Positions 1 to 6,370 of a stretch of 8,366 bases of DNA are shown here, piece after piece. Each line of letters starts with the position of its first letter. Position 1 is the stretch's first letter. The stretch comes from Congregibacter sp. (GTDB lineage: Bacteria; Pseudomonadota; Gammaproteobacteria; Pseudomonadales; Halieaceae): positions 1-8,366 of the forward strand of contig JACETJ010000050.1 in NCBI GenBank assembly GCA_013911345.1. Direction: 5' to 3'. The notes under the pieces are model-generated. The model made no database searches. It worked only from the letters and a program-made list of their open reading frames with translations, and was not told the origin of the DNA. A program made the position numbers and the translations under genes.

Positions 1-39
1 GTTCTGGGCATCATGTCGATGGGTGGACTGTCGGGATGA
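1..39 (+). CDS. C-terminal end of an upstream gene (partial)
   Basis: The frame opening at base 1 reads VLGIMSMGGLSG and stops at TGA 37-39. Only these 12 residues are in the window, so no function can be given; the small hydrophobic and glycine-rich composition would suit the end of a membrane protein, but that is weak. The stop overlaps the start codon of the next gene as ATGA (36-39), the usual arrangement of translationally coupled genes, and this is the main reason for believing the frame is real. Confidence 0.45.
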   Translation, partial: VLGIMSMGGLSG

Positions 40-689
40 AAATGCTACTGGCCGGAGCCACGGGCTTGGTGGGTAACCAGCTGCTGACGTTGGGCTTGAA
101 TCAGGGCCACCAGATCACAACCGTCGGACGGCGCCCCACAGGGCGGGGCTCAAGCGAGATCGTATCGAGTTTCACCGAATTACCGCGGCTTCCTCCCGCC
201 GACGTCGCAATCTGCGCGCTTGGCACGACGATTCGACAGGCAGGCTCTCAGGAGGCTTTCCGCGCCATCGATCATGACGCTGTGATGTCGTTCGCGTCAG
301 CTGCCAAAGAAGCGGGGGTCGAGCACTTTTTGGTGGTCACCGCAGTGGGGGCAAGCACTGGCGCTTCGGTTTTTTATTCTCGTGTGAAAGGTGAGGTTGA
401 ACAGCACCTCGAGGAGGTCGGCTTCAAGCGACTCGATATCATCCGCCCCGGCCTGCTACTGGGGAATAGACAGCAAAGTCGCCCAATAGAGACCCTTCTT
501 AAGGGGGTCGCCCCCGTTGCCGATCTGCTTATGCGCGGGAAATGGCGCCGTTACCGCAGCGTCCCGGCTACAAGCGTCAGCCAGTGCCTACTGATACTGT
601 CTGCTCAAACTGAACCCGGTGTGTTCGTTTACCACTTTGATGACATGATGACTCTGCTGCAGGGTAGCGCACAGGATGTCATCAAATGA
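36..689 (+). CDS. TIP30/HTATIP2-like NAD(P)-binding atypical SDR protein
   Basis: A 217-residue cytosolic Rossmann-fold protein of the atypical short-chain dehydrogenase group. The dinucleotide-binding glycine motif GATGLVG is at residues 7-13, just after the first beta strand. A CALGTT segment (60-65), a T/S-rich strand end near 100-105 and YSRVK (114-118, the YxxxK pair) follow, then RPGLLLG (137-143) and an SRP motif near 148. This order closely matches the TIP30/HTATIP2 family, whose bacterial members are annotated only as NAD(P)H-binding proteins or oxidoreductases; the substrate is unknown. Length is normal for the family and the protein looks intact. The ATG at 36 is chosen because it places the glycine motif at the expected distance from the N-terminus and overlaps the preceding stop (ATGA), implying co-translation with the upstream gene. 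Confidence 0.85.
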   Translation: MKMLLAGATGLVGNQLLTLGLNQGHQITTVGRRPTGRGSSEIVSSFTELPRLPPADVAICALGTTIRQAGSQEAFRAIDHDAVMSFASAAKEAGVEHFLVVTAVGASTGASVFYSRVKGEVEQHLEEVGFKRLDIIRPGLLLGNRQQSRPIETLLKGVAPVADLLMRGKWRRYRSVPATSVSQCLLILSAQTEPGVFVYHFDDMMTLLQGSAQDVIK

Positions 690-781
690 TTGGACTGCCC
701 CTCCCTCTTTCGCGTTAAAGTCTCGGCAACATTGGTCAGATCTTGCTCTTAATTGAGACATGTCAACTCGGGGGTTCGAAC

Positions 782-1597
782 ATGAAAAAGCTATGCTCCA
801 TCACCTTAGTTCTCGTCGCACTGGCAGGATGCCAGCCACAGGGGCCCTCATTCGACATTCTTGGGCCGGTCCCCGAGCTTGGTCACGGACTGATGGAGGG
901 CTACCTTCATGGAGAGGCACCGCTGAACAGCGCGGCATTTGTGCCACCGCCGCCATCAGAAAATTCCGCCAGACAAAAGGCCGACGATGCTGCAAGTGAA
1001 GCGCTGCTAAGCCTTGAAGGCTCCGCACGCTGGGAGATGGCCGCGCGTGATGCCGATCTGCACTTCCCTGCTGCCACTTCTATTTTTTCCTGCGCTCTGG
1101 GAGCGAATGTTAGCGAGGCTGAAACGCCCGCTCTTTATCGCCTGCTTCAGCGGTCTCTGACTGACCTTGGTTTAGCAACGTACCCCGCCAAAAAAGCACA
1201 CCAGCGGCCTCGCCCGTTTCTCATCAATGGAGAGGCGATCTGCACCCCAGACGACCAAGAGCTTCTGGAAACCGACGGCTCCTATCCCAGCGGGCATAGC
1301 GCCATCGGCTGGGGATGGGCGTTAATCCTATCTCAGCTAGCCCCAGAAAAAGCAGAGCCGCTTCTGGCGAGGGGCCGTGACTACGCGCGCAGCCGCATGG
1401 TCTGCAACGTGCACTGGATGAGCGACACCGAAGCGGGCATGGCTGTTGGCGCAGCAGCTTTCGCGAGACTCCAGAACAACGAACTGTTCCAGGCCACCAT
1501 GACCGCTGCACGGGCGGAGCTGAGCTCAGCCTCGGTATCAGTCCCAGACCCGGACGCCTGTGAGCAGGAGGCGGCAACGCTGGCATTGTCAAACTAG
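782..1597 (+). CDS. lipoprotein class A acid phosphatase (PAP2 superfamily)
   Basis: A 271-residue exported phosphatase. The N-terminus MKKLCSITLVLVALAGC is a lipoprotein signal with lipobox LAGC, so Cys17 should be lipidated; Gln at +2 favours outer-membrane sorting. The whole PAP2/class A acid phosphatase signature is present: K137-x6-R144-P145, GSYPSGH at 166-172 (nucleophile-assisting His172), and S204-R205-x5-H211-x3-D215. It should hydrolyse phosphomonoesters outside the inner membrane, perhaps for phosphate scavenging; class A enzymes have broad substrate ranges. Most characterised members are soluble periplasmic proteins, so a lipid anchor is a variation. A longer reading from TTG at 743 would put 13 extra residues before the signal peptide; the ATG at 782, behind GGGGG at 770-774, is preferred. 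It has a 92-nt gap before it and a terminator after it, so it may be transcribed alone. Confidence 0.88.
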   Translation: MKKLCSITLVLVALAGCQPQGPSFDILGPVPELGHGLMEGYLHGEAPLNSAAFVPPPPSENSARQKADDAASEALLSLEGSARWEMAARDADLHFPAATSIFSCALGANVSEAETPALYRLLQRSLTDLGLATYPAKKAHQRPRPFLINGEAICTPDDQELLETDGSYPSGHSAIGWGWALILSQLAPEKAEPLLARGRDYARSRMVCNVHWMSDTEAGMAVGAAAFARLQNNELFQATMTAARAELSSASVSVPDPDACEQEAATLALSN

Positions 1598-1625
1598 ACC
1601 CGCGCATCAAGAATTTGATCCGCAA

Positions 1626-1652
1626 AAAAGCCCCGCCTAGATCGGGGCTTTT
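1626..1652 (+). terminator. Rho-independent terminator after the phosphatase gene
   Basis: A perfect 10-bp stem AAAAGCCCCG (1626-1635) / CGGGGCTTTT (1643-1652) encloses a 7-nt loop. It starts 28 nt after the phosphatase stop. The flanking A-run and T-run make it potentially bidirectional, though the T-run is short and lies inside the stem. It separates the phosphatase from the Nudix gene. Confidence 0.85.
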
Positions 1653-1715
1653 CGTTATGCTCCGGCGTCCGTAATAAAGCCGTTAGCATAGCCAAGAAGA
1701 TTTTCAGGACCCCTA

Positions 1716-2465
1716 ATGAAGCGCCATCATTACGGCAGAACACCCACCACCCCGGGTGAATACAGGGAGGGCACAGCCGAGCTGGCTCGACCCAAAGAGG
1801 CGGCAACACTCATTGTGGTGCGCGCCGGCCCCGAGCCCACTGTACTCATGGGCAAGCGCGCGGCCAGCCACCGCTTTATGCCCAATAAATTTGTATTTCC
1901 GGGCGGGCGCCTGGATCTGATAGACCAGCGATTACAGGTGCACGGAGAGCTGAGCCAGCCCGTCATGGATCGGCTGCGAAAATCCACAAGAAAAACCGTT
2001 AACGATCGCAAGTTACGCGGCCTGGCGCTGGCGGCGATCAGAGAAACCTTTGAGGAAACCGGCCTGATAGTGGGTCGCCCAGCCTCCCGATCAGTGAACA
2101 CAGCGCACCCTATATGGCGAGCATATCTGGCTGAAGGTGCGGAACCGCCACTGGAGCACATGGATTTTATCGCCCGAGCGATCACGCCCGCTTATCGCAC
2201 CCGCCGTTTCGATACGCGCTTCTTCCTGATTCACGATCAGTTCATCTACAACGACCCCGAGCAGATTACCGATGCCAGCGGTGAGCTTAATGAGCTCCAT
2301 TGGCTGACCCTGAACGAAGCGCGACAACTGGATCTACCGGCAGTAACGAGATGGGCTATTGATCTGGTTGAGCAGCGCATTCAGTTGAGCCCATCGGAGC
2401 AGCTCAGACAAAGTGCGCCCTTCGTGCGCTTTGCCAAAGGCCGGGAGATCTCGATAGACCTCTAA
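1716..2465 (+). CDS. Nudix hydrolase with an insertion inside the Nudix box (NUDT19-like)
   Basis: A 249-residue cytosolic Nudix protein. The first strands carry EAATLIVVR (28-36) and VLMGKRA (43-49). The Nudix box opens with FPGG at 61-64 but its catalytic half, REtfEETG (109-116, metal-binding Glu113 and Glu114), comes about 40 residues later than the canonical G-x5-E-x7-REUxEE spacing allows. The insert (about 66-100) is charged and probably helical. Such an insertion is known in the NUDT19 group of CoA/acyl-CoA diphosphatases, so a nucleoside-diphosphate-X substrate such as a CoA derivative is plausible but unproven. The PAYRTRRFDTRFF segment (158-170) is typical of this subgroup. The ATG at 1716 is preceded by AGGA at 1706-1709, a good ribosome site. 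The MFS gene follows after 59 nt. Confidence 0.86.
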   Translation: MKRHHYGRTPTTPGEYREGTAELARPKEAATLIVVRAGPEPTVLMGKRAASHRFMPNKFVFPGGRLDLIDQRLQVHGELSQPVMDRLRKSTRKTVNDRKLRGLALAAIRETFEETGLIVGRPASRSVNTAHPIWRAYLAEGAEPPLEHMDFIARAITPAYRTRRFDTRFFLIHDQFIYNDPEQITDASGELNELHWLTLNEARQLDLPAVTRWAIDLVEQRIQLSPSEQLRQSAPFVRFAKGREISIDL

Positions 2466-2524
2466 TCGCACCACACAATAGCTCCCTGATTGATACACTC
2501 ACCGCCCCCAGCAGGAATTGTTGA

Positions 2525-4021
2525 ATGCAAACCACCAAGAGTGACTCCGTTGACGGCCATTTGACGGGATACGGTTCAGCCTCATACCGGCATTACGTAT
2601 TGATCCTGCTGATGCTGGTTTACACGTTGAATTTCGTCGACCGCACGTTAATCGCGGTTGTCGCCCAGCCGATTATCGAGTCGTTTCAACTCACTGACGC
2701 ACAATGGGGCCTCCTTTATGGCCCGCCCTTTGCCATTTTCTATGCAGTAATGGGTTTACCCATTGCCCTGTGGGCCGACCGCTCAAATCGGGTCCATATC
2801 ATCAGCATCTGCATCGTGCTGTGGTCGATCATGACGGCGCTATGCGGCGTAGCAGTAGGATTTTTCACGCTCCTGCTATTCAGGATCGGGGTCGCTATTG
2901 GTGAAGCGGGCTGCACCCCACCCGCCAACTCGCTGATCGGCGACTACTTTATCGCCCGCAAACGCGCGACGGCTCTTGGGATCTACTCCATGGGCGTAAC
3001 GCTGGGCAGCGTGCTCGCCAATGTTTTTGGGGGGCCAATCGCGCAGATGCAAGGTGCCGACGTCGGCAGTTGGTTAAATGGCATCGGTTTGAGCTGGCTC
3101 TTTGGCGGGCTTGACTGGGCGAATATCGAGGGCTGGCGGATTGCTTTTGTAGTGGTGGGCCTGCCTGGCATTTTGGTCGCGTGGCTCGTGTGGGCAAGCA
3201 TCAAAGAGCCACCCCGAGGGTACTCGGACCCTCCGGAGCGAAGCGCGGATCAGGCGCCAAAATGGAGTGAAACCTTTGCTGAGTTACGTCGCAAGCCGTC
3301 CTTCTGGTGGATGGCGATTGCCGCATCACTGGTGGCCTTTGTGGGCTATGGCCTGATTTCGTTTCAGGCACCCTTTCTCCAGAGAGAGCACGGGCTGAGC
3401 GTACGCGACGCAGCCTTGCAGTTTGGCGCGCCACTCTCGCTGCTAGCGGCTATCGGAACTTTTCTTGGTGGCTACATTACCGAACGACTCACAGAGCGCT
3501 ACCCCACAGCCATGGCTTGGGTCCCCGCAGTCGGAATTGCCTTGGCGGTACCAGCCTACGCGGCAGCTTTTTTCTCAGACGACCTGACTGTTGTGTTTGT
3601 TTTGTGGGGCATTGGCGCGGTCTTCCATTACAGCTATCTGGGCGCCCAGTACAACATTGGCCAGGGCGTCGTCAGTAACCGCTCCAGAGCCACCGCAATT
3701 GCGGTGCTCCTCATACTAGTCTCGCTAATCGGCAATGGCATTGGCCCCTACTTTGTGGGGTTCATGAGCGACTTCTTTATGCAACTTGAACTGGTGGCCT
3801 TCGACCCAGGGACTATGCTCTCACCAGAGACCTGCAAGGCAGCCGGTGTGATAAGGAGCGCTGCCGACGACGCACTATGCAGAACCGCCAACTCCACCGG
3901 CTTGAAATTTGCCATGGCAGTCACTGCCAGCATGTTCCTGTTGGCGTCGGTCTGTTTTGTTATGTGCGCAAGAACATTGCAGCGAGATTTTGTCGCTGAT
4001 CTCGGCATCAAAACACAGTGA
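2525..4021 (+). CDS. MFS transporter, Spinster-like family
   Basis: A 498-residue inner-membrane carrier with roughly twelve hydrophobic segments. The first helix carries LNFVDRTLIAVVAQPI (35-50), the Asp-Arg pair typical of Spinster-like carriers. The loop after helix 2 has an MFS motif A, GLPIALWADRSNR (77-89). Helix 4 holds Arg120 and the GEAG motif (126-129). Two unusual stretches stand out: an extended glycine/tryptophan-rich segment (about 168-205) between helices 5 and 6, and a polar loop before the last helix (about 426-458) with Cys437 and Cys452, which could form a disulfide if periplasmic. Family members move varied amphipathic substrates (lipids, steroids, organic acids), so no substrate is assigned. 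The ATG at 2525 follows AGGA at 2513-2516. The exported serine hydrolase downstream suggests a hydrolyse-and-import pair, which is an inference. Confidence 0.85.
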   Translation: MQTTKSDSVDGHLTGYGSASYRHYVLILLMLVYTLNFVDRTLIAVVAQPIIESFQLTDAQWGLLYGPPFAIFYAVMGLPIALWADRSNRVHIISICIVLWSIMTALCGVAVGFFTLLLFRIGVAIGEAGCTPPANSLIGDYFIARKRATALGIYSMGVTLGSVLANVFGGPIAQMQGADVGSWLNGIGLSWLFGGLDWANIEGWRIAFVVVGLPGILVAWLVWASIKEPPRGYSDPPERSADQAPKWSETFAELRRKPSFWWMAIAASLVAFVGYGLISFQAPFLQREHGLSVRDAALQFGAPLSLLAAIGTFLGGYITERLTERYPTAMAWVPAVGIALAVPAYAAAFFSDDLTVVFVLWGIGAVFHYSYLGAQYNIGQGVVSNRSRATAIAVLLILVSLIGNGIGPYFVGFMSDFFMQLELVAFDPGTMLSPETCKAAGVIRSAADDALCRTANSTGLKFAMAVTASMFLLASVCFVMCARTLQRDFVADLGIKTQ

Positions 4022-4068
4022 GCGAGGTCCGGCGCAAAATGAGCAACCGTCGCCGCGCAAACGATCGC

Positions 4069-4080
4069 AAGGAACGAGGG
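4069..4080 (+). promoter_or_regulatory. ribosome binding site fixing the serine hydrolase start
   Basis: AAGGA (4069-4073) lies 7 nt before ATG 4081, and a second purine block GAGGG directly abuts that ATG. Upstream in-frame starts (GTG 4018, overlapping the MFS stop; ATG 4039) lack a comparable site and would put a long Arg-rich stretch before the signal peptide. Confidence 0.6.
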
Positions 4081-5355
4081 ATGATGAACAATACGATTCA
4101 CGCAGCACTCATGGCTGTCCTCACCTTCATGATTCCCCCGGCCATGGCGGCCACCCCGGACACCGCAGAGTCATTGCAACTCATGGTCGGTGCGCCCCCA
4201 CCTGAAGAGCGTCAGGTGACGGTCGAAAACGGGTTAGCCCCGCCCTACAACCGCTGGAGCTTTCAGCGGATGCGGGAACTCTTCCCAACCCGTGGTATCG
4301 CCTCTGCCGACACCCCGGCACCCCTACCGCTTAAACCCGTTGAGATCAGCAATGTCCCGGTAATCTTTCGCGACGGCAGGAGCAGCACGGCAGGCGCCTG
4401 GCTTGCAGAGGCCTACACCGACGGCTTCATCGTTCTGCACAACGGTGTGGTAGTGCACGAGCAATATTTGAACGGGCAACGCCCCGCTAGCGAACACATC
4501 ATGTTCTCGGTGAGCAAGTCACTAGCCGGGACCATGACCCTCATGCTGGCAGAGGAAGGCCTGGTCGATCTGACAAAACCCGTTTCACAGTACATACCAG
4601 AACTTGCGCAATCTGCGTATGGCGATGCGACTGTGCAGCAAGTGATGGACATGACCAACTCCATTACCTACGACGAAACCTATGACGATCCCGAGAGCGA
4701 CATTGGGCGCTACTTTGTTGCGATCTCGCCCGGCGGGCCCGGCATGTACGCTTATCTCGCCACATTGAAAAAGCAGCTCCCTGGTCACCCACATGGCTCA
4801 GCCTTCCAATACGTCACACCCAACACGGAGGTATTGGGATGGCTCATTAGGCGCGTCTCGGGAAGCTCCCTATCTGAAAATCTCCAGCGCCGAATCTGGA
4901 CACCTATGGGTGCGGAATTTGATGCCAACTACATACTTGACCCAATGGGGATCGAGCTCGCCGGCGCTGGACTCTCCATGACACTGCGTGATGCCGCCCG
5001 ATTTGGCCAGATGATCTTAATGAACGGTAAGGCCAATGGCGCTCAGGTTATTGCACCCTCGATTGCGCAGCGAATAAAAACGACCCGGAATGCAGAGCAA
5101 TTCTCTCGATATTACGATGACCCCTGGTACACAGAGGTGGCGGAGGCCTACCACGACCAATGGTGGAGCTACGCCGGCGCCAATGCGGTGGTTGCGCTCG
5201 GCATTCACGGTCAGTTCATCTACCTTAACTCGGAACACAACGTGGTCATCGTAAAGCAATCGTCTGACCCCTATGCAGAAGTAGAACGAGTCGACGTCGA
5301 AACCCCGATTGTGCTGCACGCTATTGCAGACTTTTTAGGCGGCAAAAATAACTGA
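4081..5355 (+). CDS. exported serine hydrolase, beta-lactamase/NylB-like (PF00144 type)
   Basis: A 424-residue exported hydrolase when started at 4081. Residues 1-23 form a signal peptide ending in AMA, with cleavage likely before ATPD. The catalytic SxxK motif is SVSK at 143-146 (nucleophile Ser143, base Lys146). A second motif, YVTPNTEVLGW (244-254), provides the candidate catalytic Tyr244, and GIHGQ (374-378) takes the place of the KTG/HTG triad of class C beta-lactamases. This YxxxNT...HGQ pattern is that of the 6-aminohexanoate-dimer hydrolase (NylB)-like branch, which includes esterases and amidases; true beta-lactamase activity is not implied. The reaction is probably hydrolysis of a small ester or amide in the periplasm. 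An alternative GTG at 4018 overlaps the MFS stop and would add 21 residues. It sits 59 nt after the MFS gene and 38 nt before the UbiA gene. Confidence 0.85.
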   Translation: MMNNTIHAALMAVLTFMIPPAMAATPDTAESLQLMVGAPPPEERQVTVENGLAPPYNRWSFQRMRELFPTRGIASADTPAPLPLKPVEISNVPVIFRDGRSSTAGAWLAEAYTDGFIVLHNGVVVHEQYLNGQRPASEHIMFSVSKSLAGTMTLMLAEEGLVDLTKPVSQYIPELAQSAYGDATVQQVMDMTNSITYDETYDDPESDIGRYFVAISPGGPGMYAYLATLKKQLPGHPHGSAFQYVTPNTEVLGWLIRRVSGSSLSENLQRRIWTPMGAEFDANYILDPMGIELAGAGLSMTLRDAARFGQMILMNGKANGAQVIAPSIAQRIKTTRNAEQFSRYYDDPWYTEVAEAYHDQWWSYAGANAVVALGIHGQFIYLNSEHNVVIVKQSSDPYAEVERVDVETPIVLHAIADFLGGKNN

Positions 5356-5393
5356 CGGTGAATCCGGGTCAAGGCTGACGCTATAGGAGCCCT

Positions 5394-6308
5394 ATGCTGA
5401 CGCATAACAAGGCATTTACCCCAACAGCGCCCCCTTGGTTGCGGCTGTTACGACCGCTCCATTGGACAAAAAATCTTCTTGTATTCGCACCCGCACTGAC
5501 GTCATCTCTCATTCTTGAGCCCGAAGTGCTCGCGAAGGCCGTGCTCGCGTTCATCTCATTTTGCTCAGCGGCGTCCGCTGGATATGTACTTAATGATCTG
5601 ACTGACCTGAATAACGACCGAGATCACCCAGAAAAAGGCTTTCGTCCAATTGGCTCTGGCCAACTCAAAATCAGCACGGCAATTGGCATTGGGGTGGCCA
5701 GCATCGCCTGTGCTCTCGCCACCGGGTTTACCCTGGGCACCGAGTTCAGTGGATTGATCGTGATCTACTTGCTGTTGACAGCTATGTACTCACTATTCGC
5801 GAAACGATTTGTCTACGCAGACATCATAACGCTGGTGTGCCTGTATCTCATCCGGATAGCAGCCGGAGCGGCAGCGATATCAGTCTCGGTTAGCACATGG
5901 CTATTATTTTATGCCACTGCATTATTTCTAAGTCTGGCGTGTATGAAGCGCCATGTGGAACTTACGGCGTCGAAAAAAAACAACGAAACGAGAACAGCGG
6001 GACGCGCCTATACAACTCTGCACTTACCCACTCTGCTGACCATCGGAATTAGCGCGGGTATCGCCTCTATCACTATTTTTGGCTTCTATATCGTAGACCC
6101 AGCGACAGCGTCCATGTACAGCAACCACAACGTGCTATGGCCAGTATTTATGCTGTTCGGGATCTGGATGGCCAGACTATGGTTGTCGGCCTACTCGGGC
6201 CAGATGACCAATGACCCTATCGTCTTTGTATTCTCAACTTTATGGAGCCTTTTGAGCATGATGGGTATGCTCATTTTGACTCTCGTTGCCCAGATCAACG
6301 TTTCGTAA
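5394..6308 (+). CDS. UbiA-family prenyltransferase, decaprenyl-phosphate phosphoribosyltransferase-like
   Basis: A 304-residue polytopic membrane enzyme of the UbiA fold with about eight or nine hydrophobic segments. RPLHWTKN (20-27) and the Asp-rich motif NDLTDLNND (Asn67, Asp68, Asp71, Asp75), followed by DHPEKGFRPIGSG (77-89), match the decaprenylphosphoryl-5-phosphoribose synthase branch rather than ubiquinone or haem O enzymes. The second half has KR (137-138), Asp143, IRIAAG (153-158), KRHVEL (185-190) and DPIVFVF (274-280). The expected reaction transfers phosphoribose from PRPP to a polyprenyl phosphate at the cytosolic face, the entry step to polyprenyl-phosphate ribose or arabinose donors. 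There is no N-terminal HAD phosphatase domain, which some proteobacterial relatives have. AGGAG at 5385-5389 supports the ATG at 5394. An A8 run (5973-5980) lies in the coding sequence. The family is firm; the exact substrate is inferred. Confidence 0.8.
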   Translation: MLTHNKAFTPTAPPWLRLLRPLHWTKNLLVFAPALTSSLILEPEVLAKAVLAFISFCSAASAGYVLNDLTDLNNDRDHPEKGFRPIGSGQLKISTAIGIGVASIACALATGFTLGTEFSGLIVIYLLLTAMYSLFAKRFVYADIITLVCLYLIRIAAGAAAISVSVSTWLLFYATALFLSLACMKRHVELTASKKNNETRTAGRAYTTLHLPTLLTIGISAGIASITIFGFYIVDPATASMYSNHNVLWPVFMLFGIWMARLWLSAYSGQMTNDPIVFVFSTLWSLLSMMGMLILTLVAQINVS

Positions 6309-6370
6309 CATAGTGCCAATAGCGCGACCCTTGAGAAGAACCTTACTGACCAAATCAACTGACGACAAAC

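Noticed and set aside
731..760. Promoter for the phosphatase gene (TTGGTC with a downstream A/T stretch)
   Set aside because: No acceptable -10 box at proper spacing, and no Pho-box-like repeat could be supported.
782..1597. The PAP2 lipoprotein as the missing phosphatase of a decaprenyl-phosphoribose pathway
   Set aside because: It lies about 4 kb away behind a terminator, and is a soluble-type class A enzyme with a lipid anchor rather than an integral membrane PAP2 protein.
1607..1619. Small inverted repeat ATCAA...TTGAT just before the first terminator
   Set aside because: Five-base arms next to a strong terminator are within chance expectation, and no promoter boxes accompany it.
5973..5980. 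A AAA AAC in zero frame in the UbiA-like gene as a programmed -1 frameshift site
   Set aside because: The gene is complete and of normal family length without a shift, and no stimulating structure or meaningful alternative frame was seen.
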